Below, piece after piece: positions 54,725 to 61,619 of a stretch of 61,619 nt of DNA; position 1 is the first letter of the stretch; each line of letters opens with the position of its first letter. The position numbers and the translations under genes were made by a program. The notes below the pieces were generated by a model. The model ran no database searches, was not told the origin of the DNA, and saw only the letters and a program-made list of their open reading frames with translations. The stretch lies in NCBI GenBank assembly GCA_022497145.1, contig MU385998.1, positions 1-61,619 on the forward strand, written 5' to 3'. The stretch comes from Rostrohypoxylon terebratum. Its lineage: Eukaryota; Ascomycota; Sordariomycetes; Xylariales; Hypoxylaceae.

Positions 54725-56520
54725 ATGTCTCGAAGGTATCGTGATGACGACCGTTTACCAGATGGGCTCAGTCTTATCGGTTATTGTTACGAACCCGTCT
54801 ACTACTTCTGTCTAACTGACTTCGTAGAGCGGATACGTACCCTGGGGTACTTGGTTTTAAGGTAACAATACTGTAGGGTTGACGATTCTGTTCGTAAAAG
54901 AGATTTCATGGGACTCTATATTCAAGTGCAGTCTGAATACTTAGATTGAAAGCTAGAGAACTAAAAACTAAATACAGTAGGAAATTTTCTTTCTTAATAT
55001 ACTATTTCTTCTTAACCGCCATGACCCAGATTTGCAACAGACCCCCTTTTGCAACACTTTTCCACCAAAACATACACTTTTTGAACTTTGATATCTCAGT
55101 CGATATTAGATATTATGACACCAAACCAGATCAATAGAATGGAGGATTGATTATTATATTTACTTCTCATATTTATATAGCTTTGTATGATCTGTTGGTG
55201 TTGCAATTGCAGTAGGAATACAAGGCATTTGAAGGTACATGGCCCCACATACAAAATTGTATGCAAAAGTATGTACCTCAAGAAACCAAGTAAAGTCTGG
55301 TATATCTCAACAACCACGAATGTATATTAAAGTCTTTATAGATGATTATATTAAAGGGAATCATATTTATGTTCTATATAATTTTTAAGTATTATCTCCT
55401 CTTATTAGTGGTGTTATTAAGGTTTATTGTTTTATCCATAATAATTATACTATGGTTAAATTTATAATATTTTATTATACCCGTAATATTCTCGCTACAC
55501 TTTCGTAAACTTAGATGAGTGCAGAGACCAGCTCTTTGTATATAAATATATAGAAATGAATCAATCCCGATACGTGGTTGTTGAGGTATACCAGATCTTA
55601 CTTGGTTTTTTGAGGTACATACTTTTGCATACAATTTTGTATGTGGGGCCATGTACCTTCAAATGCCTTGTATTCCTACTGCGATTGCAACACCAAAGAA
55701 TTTCATGAATTTTACAAAGCTTGAGAGTAGTGTACTCGAGCCATTCGGCATGAAATATATACCATCTACATTTCAATAGCATTAAAATTGGTTGAGTTAT
55801 ACGCTTAGGAAAATGGGCTTATTTGGTGTAAAAAGTGTTGCAAAAGGGGGTGTGTTGCAAATCTGGGTCATGGCGGTTAGGTGAATCGCAACCAACTAGA
55901 TGAGTTGCGATCAACTGGATGAGTTGCAACCAACTGGATGCCAAGCATCCGATCCGGTCACGTGACCCTCCGGGTTATCCTTTTCCCGGGGTCGTATTTT
56001 GGGTTGTGACAGTTATGATGCCGACGTTGGTCGGTGGCACGCACGGGATGTTGATGGCAGTATCTGGGAGAGCTCTACGGGGTCCAAGGTCAGTGTATGG
56101 CATCGTATCGCTAGACCTTTCGAGAAACCCGACGCCAAGGCCTCTACTAGTCAAGCCGACCAGGACGACCAGGACGAACAGGACGAACAGGCCGGTCAAG
56201 CCTATCAGCAAGCCAGTCAACAGGCCAACCCATCTAATCAAATCAGTCCAGCCACTGGCTCTGACCCACGTCGCTTTTCAAGGATGGACATCGATCCCGA
56301 ATCGCTGATGGCCCCATCGCCTTCTGCCGGATCAGATGCCAAGAGCAGCTTCGCTAGGACATTGATTAAGGGTACCGTAAGGGCAGCCAAGTCTTTAAAG
56401 AGGATGGCTTCCAAATCGAAGAGGCCCTATTCGACACCTCCTGACAAGCTCGAATACCGCCCTGGTTTTGAGGCTAAGAAGGTGCCACTTAAAGATTTAC
56501 GTTCCAAACTAGGAAACTAA
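54725..56520 (+). CDS. Small basic/Gln-rich protein gene, apparently split by a transposon
   Basis: Two fragments look like parts of one gene. The first (54725-54779) encodes MSRRYRDDDRLPDGLSLIG-type text. The second (56013-56520) continues YDADVGRWHARDVDGSIWES, then a Gln/Asp-rich stretch and a basic region (LIKGTVRAAKSLKRMASK) to a stop. Fungal proteins of the kind M-S-R-R-Y, L-P-(D/E)-G, I-G-Y-D-A-D in sequence are familiar to me, which supports the link. Between them lies the 867-bp element. A direct canonical join is off by one phase: the first fragment ends in phase 1, and the CAG acceptor at 56012 needs phase 2. A tiny exon near 54830-54836 would repair it. The gene may therefore be functional with a TE-filled intron, or broken. 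Confidence 0.45.
55013..55879. mobile_element. 867-bp inverted-repeat DNA transposon, non-autonomous
   Basis: Both ends carry the same terminal inverted repeat, TAACCGCCATGACCCAG onward, with about 50 of 55 positions matching (paired GTTGCAAA blocks separated by a C- or G-run). The ends start and finish with TA, consistent with a TA-targeting Tc1/mariner-type element. There is no transposase frame inside. A second copy's end is at 1-94. The element encloses a further hairpin unit at 55195-55696. Confidence 0.88.
55195..55696. repeat. Nested foldback unit with 124-bp inverted arms
   Basis: The left arm 55195-55318 and right arm 55573-55696 are reverse complements with only a handful of mismatches. 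They begin TTGGTGTTGCAAT and include GGTACATGGCCCCACATAC. The 254-bp spacer is extremely AT-rich. This is either a second element inserted in the outer one or a composite subterminal repeat. A transcript through it would form a long hairpin. Confidence 0.9.
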
Positions 56521-57777
56521 ATCCTAAGTCATTCCCATGAATGACAAATCTCCTCTCTCCAAATAACCCCATTTGTAATATCAAAAAGGGGGAGGGGAAA
56601 GGGGGAAGGAAGGGGGAACACGAAAAAATTAAAAAAAAAAGAAGAAAAAAACGAAAAAAGAAAAAGGCGTGCGGAATGTAAATCCATTTATTGTTTGATA
56701 TACTGTTATTTCGTTGTCTGTTTAATATTATGTCTTTTTGTTTTTGTACGGATAAGAACGGGGGACAGACACCCTCATACATTCTCCACGAGGAGGGAAC
56801 AGATACCATATTATTTAATAAGAATATACTTTCGTTAAAATCCCATAATACTCTATAGAACATTTGAAAAGTATCGTGGCCTGTAATTGAAACTCGTTTG
56901 CGGCTGATATCTCCAATAAAACCCTCTAGTTTGGCCAGATTTATAGTTGTGGTAGCCAGGTGGCTGATAGAGGGTTCATATCATTTGAGTTCGCTGTGGG
57001 CGTGACCATTCTAAGAGGGATAGCTTTATGCAAGGCTATACATCTTGGACACCTCTTAGATTGCATTGGTGTAAGTAATAGAGGGCGGATTGTTGATGTC
57101 GTGTAGTAGATTTATCACTTCGTCCCGGGCAGCTACGATGTCAGCCCGTAAGAACGACATTAGTATAAGACGACTATAGGAGGGCGTGGGTGAAGTTCTC
57201 ATATAAACAACGAGAAACTGTCAGTCCTTGGTTATGCCGTTAAAACTATAATGGAAAACAGACGTTCTGTTAACAAAACAAAAGTGATTTCCAGACATCA
57301 AGTTTTGAGGTACACCTTACTAGACGCTTAGGATTGACTTTTAAAAAAATTGCCAGGCGCCTCCATTTCGACCTAGCATTCTTATTAGTAGGGGAACGAT
57401 ATTCTGGCTCGTCGAATTCCCTATCTAGTGCTGGGCGAGTAGATACTCTAGAAGCATACCCATCTACCTAGATGCCTCCGGACTAAGTAGTTATGTCCAT
57501 GTTTTTTTTTCAATCAAACCTGAGATCATTCAACCTTGAAATGAATTTTTCTTCCTGATTCCTGCTATCTTGAGAATCCGATTCCATCAACTAGAACTCA
57601 AAGGTCAATAACTGCAGTCTATCAACAAGTTCCGAGAACTCATACTCACTGATCTCTAAATTACATTCCTATCCAAAATCCATGTAAGCATCCATAGACT
57701 CCAATGGCACATTTTCCTTGCAAGATTCAAATCCAGCACTCCATGGGTATCTATCGAGTTAGACCTAGCTAACAAGA
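56521..57777. other. Intergenic with a long polypurine tract
   Basis: 3' flank of the split gene, then no supported coding frame. A G/A-only-like tract runs 56586-56668 (G-rich then A-rich with few interruptions). Beyond it the DNA is AT-rich. Confidence 0.45.
56586..56668 (+). repeat. Polypurine tract
   Basis: About 80 bases, almost entirely G and A, about 65 bp downstream of the stop of the split gene. It could form triplex or non-B DNA. Confidence 0.8.
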
Positions 57778-58023
57778 ATGCTGTCACAGACAATGTGTTT
57801 TCATGTTGTTTGGCACTACCAAGGCTGCGGCCACTGTTCATCCCAGAACAACTTGCTATGCCTATCCGTGAAGCACGAGATGGCAAAGGGAAAGCCCTGC
57901 GTTCCCTGCGCGCGAACCACCTGGAGAGACTACAACATGGGGAGCAAACCTGGCCTGTGTCCGGAGTGCCTTGGCAAGATACCCTCGCCCCCAGAAACGC
58001 CCCCAGCATCACCTGTTAACTGA
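57778..58023 (+). CDS. Small Cys-rich, probably zinc-binding hypothetical protein
   Basis: An 81-residue single-exon frame with Cys/His spacing reminiscent of fungal one-zinc-finger or RING-like small proteins: CFHVVWHYQGCGHC near the start, then PCVPCART and GLCPECLGK. The C-terminus is Pro-rich (PSPPETPPASPVN). An internal ATG at residue 6 (MCFHVVW) could be the true start. No signal peptide. I do not know a function. Support is the Cys pattern and GC-rich third positions; expression data are needed. Confidence 0.5.
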   Translation: MLSQTMCFHVVWHYQGCGHCSSQNNLLCLSVKHEMAKGKPCVPCARTTWRDYNMGSKPGLCPECLGKIPSPPETPPASPVN

Positions 58024-58641
58024 GGACGTCCCGGCGAATTCAACGAGATCCTACAAAGTTATGGGGATGGATGGAAAGTCTTCGACGTTACGGTTGCGCT
58101 CCTTGCTACCAAAGGTCATTACTTTATGCAATCCCGACGAGCTTACCATACTTCTCTCCCCTTTACTACCTACTACCAACCTCATATACCGTCCCGGAAA
58201 TCTGTCGCGCCCCGGTTTCTAAGTTTCGGAGTGGGGAGTTTTGTGTCTTCTCGGTGATACAGCCATCCAATACGGCACCAGATGGGATGTCGGATCTAGA
58301 TATCAACACGTTCGAATGGTGTGTTTGCAGAGAAAAGTGGATCACAAAAGGGGGAACGGGACGGTCCATGTATTGGCTCTGTAGTTTCAATTGAGGTCTT
58401 TCTTTAGCATATTGGTAATGTGTACCGTTAAACCGTTAATCATAAAACGTGCCATCGTCAAGCGTGAACGGTCCAACCATGTGTCCGATCTGTCCCATGT
58501 CGAACCACCACAAGTTAGCTTGGGGGAAGTATCGTAGCGTAGTAACGCTTAAGCAAAATATCAAGCTACGATCCCAAAAATCTAATGTGTAAGTAACCAT
58601 GAGCCCGTCAAACACGCTTTGTCCTACTATAGATATATCTA
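58024..58641. other. Intergenic, convergent 3' flanks
   Basis: Short overlapping frames only. It separates the Cys-rich gene (plus) from the intronless permease (minus). Confidence 0.4.
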
Positions 58642-60159
58642 TTAGTACGTATATCTAAAGCCTTCAACCCCTTCAATGAGGATTTTTCCTGACGCGGCGA
58701 GTTTATTCGCATAGAAGAAGTAGACGGAGAATGCGCCGACGATAGCGATGATTAGGATGTGCGAGCCGATAGATACCCATACGGCGGTTAAGTAATGGGG
58801 CGCTTCCACCGACCTCACGATGAAACTACCTGCAATGCCACCGGCGCCGTTCATCGCCGTAACCGCGGCGGCAGTGAATGCGCGCTTCCATTGTCCGGCG
58901 ATGTTGTTGGCTTGGTAGGCGCTTAAGGCAGCCCAATTCGAGACGTAGGCGCCAGTGGCGAGGTACGTGCCGACGTAGCGCACGGCCACCTGCTGGGAGA
59001 AGCCGAGCATGCAGAAACCCACGATGAGCGTGACACAGTTGAATATGATGACCGGCCCGCGAAGCCTATACCGGTCACCGATAACGGAGGATAGGAGAAC
59101 TGGGATAACGGCGTAATAATACGGTGGCGCGGACAGCAAGATCGACTGGTTTTCATCAAACCCCATGCCGTTCTGTAGGATAATCGGGAGGAAATATGAT
59201 AATGCGGTTGACACTAGGTTAAGGAGGAAGAACATGCAAGCGAAGCCGTAGACCTTGGGATCTCGAGCGTGCACGAAGACCTTGCCCCAGGAAAATGGAT
59301 CCGGCTTGACGTCCTTGCGATCGACATTGATCCTAGACACAGCGAGGTCCTGCTCCTCGGGCGTGAGAAACCAAAATGATCGGTGCGCCTCTTCGGGAAA
59401 GTCGACGATCCAGAAGTAAGTCATCAACCCAAGTACCATAGAAATCAGCCCCTGGACTAAAAACATATATCTCCAGCCGGCTATCCCACCCCTCCCGTTC
59501 AATTGATTGAGCCCATAATTGACGATACCACCTGTAGCGAGAATAATTACCTCTCCAGTCTGCAAAAAGGCGAATCGCGTCTGTTGCTCCCTCCTAGGAT
59601 ACCATGTTGAGATTAAGTAGGTCAATCCCGGATAAATGCCGCTCATCGCTATACCGAGAAGCACACGTAGCGCAATCATCTGCTGCCAAGTCTGAATGAA
59701 AGCAGTGCACATCGTTATGAGGCCAAAACAGAAGGTAATGGTGGAAAACCATAGACGAGGCCCGAAAGTGCGCACGGCCAATGTTGAGGGTAATTGAAAG
59801 GCGATACTCGATATGGTGAAGATGAAGATGCTGACGCTAAATCGATTGCCTGTAAGTTGCAGGTCGGTCAGCATCGACGTTACCGAGGCAGAGCTGATAA
59901 CTCCGGAGTCAAGAAGATTGAGCGAGCATAATATGCCGGCGATGGTACACAATCGCAAGTCGACTTTGAGTCTTAAACGTCGCTCCAACGCATATCGTTC
60001 ATCTGGTGTTCCTGAGGTATTTTCGCCCATGTTCAAGACATCCGTTTCCTCCTCACCCTCGGCAAAGACGCGCTCGGAAACAACATCTCCATTGCCTATG
60101 GCTTTTGAAGATATATCCCTCTGTTGGTCGTCGGACCGGGGGTTTTGAGGGCCTGGCAT
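58642..60159 (-). CDS. MFS anion permease of the allantoate/Dal5 family, intronless
   Basis: A complete 505-residue permease in one open frame. The N-terminus is polar and acidic, followed by RLRLKVDLRLCTIAGILCSL (helix 1), LRVLLGIAMSGIYPG and LISTWYPRREQQTRFAFLQ, the S-T-W-Y motif that needs a microexon in the gene at 50030-52050. Then GWRYMFLVQG, VIGDRYRLRGPV, AYQANNIAGQWKRAFTAA and the typical C-terminal GFRYTY, a hallmark end of this family. Probable substrates are small carboxylates or ureides, not determinable here. The absence of introns contrasts with eight in its relative; retroposition or intron loss are both possible. Confidence 0.92.
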   Translation of the reverse strand: MPGPQNPRSDDQQRDISSKAIGNGDVVSERVFAEGEEETDVLNMGENTSGTPDERYALERRLRLKVDLRLCTIAGILCSLNLLDSGVISSASVTSMLTDLQLTGNRFSVSIFIFTISSIAFQLPSTLAVRTFGPRLWFSTITFCFGLITMCTAFIQTWQQMIALRVLLGIAMSGIYPGLTYLISTWYPRREQQTRFAFLQTGEVIILATGGIVNYGLNQLNGRGGIAGWRYMFLVQGLISMVLGLMTYFWIVDFPEEAHRSFWFLTPEEQDLAVSRINVDRKDVKPDPFSWGKVFVHARDPKVYGFACMFFLLNLVSTALSYFLPIILQNGMGFDENQSILLSAPPYYYAVIPVLLSSVIGDRYRLRGPVIIFNCVTLIVGFCMLGFSQQVAVRYVGTYLATGAYVSNWAALSAYQANNIAGQWKRAFTAAAVTAMNGAGGIAGSFIVRSVEAPHYLTAVWVSIGSHILIIAIVGAFSVYFFYANKLAASGKILIEGVEGFRYTY

Positions 60160-61439
60160 TTCCTCGCCCCCGAAGAAATCGGATTAAAAATTAGGTGTAA
60201 GAAGCGAGTGAAGCCGAAAGACAAGCGAAACGTCTAGTGAAGGACCCTCGACTTCTTATCAAAGACTTCATGTGAAAAAAAGGTACAGGGGGTACAAACC
60301 AGTACATACCATGGATGCATTTCAAATGCATACTAAGCGGAAGCGGGGATAACTTACCAATCAAACAAGGAATGAATTTTTTTTTCCTGTAGCATTCAGC
60401 CACCGGAAAGTATCGAAAATTAGTGAATCATCACACTAAACAGAGTAACATATTCGTCATCTTCTATGCGATTCGATATCTTCCATTTGTACCTAGGCCC
60501 TAGGGATGTATCTCGAGGATGAAGATATTCTTGATCGATAATTTGAAAACTAGCACCCCTAAATGGTACCCTAGCGCAGTTGGAGAAACGCCACAAAGTC
60601 TTAATCCAGCCATGATCGTTGTTCCGGACTAGCCGCCTGAAAGCTGTTAGCCACTATCGTCAAATCATTACACGACAGGAGCATTTCAGGTGAGATCCAT
60701 GTCTCTGTGGTAGGTTGCATTTATAGTTTATAGTGCCGATCTTCGCGGGAGGATTGCCGTAGCTGCATACCTAATTGCGGATGATGGACCGCGGATAGTA
60801 ACATTGTCTCAGTCCAGGCAGTGGGCAGTGGGCACCCCTAACTGTCGAGTTATACATGCAGCATGGGCACCAAGATCACTAGAGACAGAAAGCGATCGAA
60901 TCGACGCAGCCAACAACGCCATTGTCAGAAAAATATGATCTAGAAGGAAGAGTCGCTCTTCTTGGTTCCGTCCAGCTAGACGCAATGGGATAATGAAATG
61001 TTAAGGTAGGTGATTTGAGACAAAGTAGCATAGCTAATCCTAAAAATTCAAAACGATGAGATGGCACTACCACAAATTATGTTATTAGTGATTAAAATGA
61101 GAGATGCTAGGTACAGATTAGTTTTTTGGCCTTATATATAGATTGGCTTTTTTAACACCTGTTGATAGCTGTTTAACAGCGGCACCTCCCACCCCACCAA
61201 CTTTGATATCGACTCTTACTCGAGCTATTCATTTAAACATACCTACGTAGCTCAATATAATCTATTTTTAAAAAAAATATTTAATATACGGTAAGGCCTA
61301 TTATTTTTTTTATTAAACTGTATAAATTATATTTTATAAAAAAGGTTGTTATATAAGTTTCAAATATATTTGGATAATACCTTTAAGCCTCAAAACAAAC
61401 CTAAATTTAAGCAAAAACCTACGAGATATAAAGTCGATC
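60160..61439. other. AT-rich terminal region
   Basis: The permease promoter, then DNA with no supported gene. It becomes strongly AT-rich from about 61060 (long A and T runs at 61266-61360), as in repeat-induced-point-mutated transposon remnants. No C-to-T signature was counted. Confidence 0.4.
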
Positions 61440-61619
61440 CACCGTTACGCGCACATACCGGGTGTGGACCACTTTCCAAAATGGGCTATTCCTTAACAAC
61501 AACAAAACTTTAAACTTGAATATATCAACCAATTTTAATTCAATTATTTTAAGAATTAGATTCAGCAACCGTTATACAGTCCTCTACGTGAATTTCTTCT
61601 TTCGCTGGATTATAGTCAG
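61440..61619 (-). mobile_element. End of a second DNA transposon running off the window
   Basis: Read on the minus strand, an open frame enters from the window edge (DYNPAKEEIHVEDCITVAES, then a stop at 61549-61551). It is followed by AATTAAAATTGGTTGA and a terminal-repeat-like sequence ending GTGGTCCACACCCGG. The AATTGGTTGA subterminal motif is also present in the elements at 1-94 and 55013-55879. The frame may be a transposase tail; identity is not established. Confidence 0.45.

Noticed and set aside
1..61619. CRISPR arrays, operons or bacterial-type ribosome-binding sites
   Set aside because: Spliceosomal introns throughout show a eukaryotic nuclear genome; no regularly spaced identical repeats with spacers were seen.

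Overview
The window reads as nuclear DNA of a filamentous ascomycete, most likely a sordariomycete (the Xylariales are a guess). The evidence is short GT-AG introns of about 50-140 nt with CTAAC-like branch sites, intergenic DNA rich in TAGGTAC/GGTACCTA-type palindromes, and fungus-typical genes: scytalone dehydratase, a Zn2Cys6 regulator, Dal5-type and MCT-type permeases, NACHT-type NLRs and a 154-residue TOM22. All exon joins were worked out by hand from splice motifs, reading phase and family resemblance. No search was run.

Layout. 1-94 is the end of an inverted-repeat transposon. 674-9111 holds a small two-helix membrane protein, an MCT-like permease (minus), a WWOX-like short-chain dehydrogenase (minus) and scytalone dehydratase. 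About 4.8 kb without a recognisable gene follows. 13930-21250 holds the Na+/H+ antiporter NHA1, TOM22 and a second MCT-like permease.

21642-40434 is an accessory block. It has two different NACHT NLR-type genes (21642-25331 and 34188-38756), and a metacaspase 436 bp downstream of the second one on the same strand. Between the NLRs lie two secreted alpha/beta-hydrolases, a Zn2Cys6 factor and a DUF7726-like protein, all on the minus strand. The NLR plus metacaspase pair is the best candidate for an undescribed cell-death or immunity module.

40951-52050 mixes housekeeping genes (MED22, PUS1) with an O-methyltransferase, a proline iminopeptidase-like hydrolase and a nine-exon Dal5-type permease containing a 20-nt microexon. 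MED22 ends at a TAG, but a codon-biased acidic frame continues for another 196 codons in the same phase. Readthrough, a 42-nt intron ending exactly at that TAG, or a recent nonsense change would each explain this.

52051-61619 is repeat-influenced. A 867-bp transposon (55013-55879) has about 55-bp terminal inverted repeats and encloses a second hairpin element with 124-bp arms. It sits between two parts of what looks like one small gene. After it come a Cys-rich small protein, an intronless Dal5-type permease, and AT-rich DNA with another transposon end running off the right edge.
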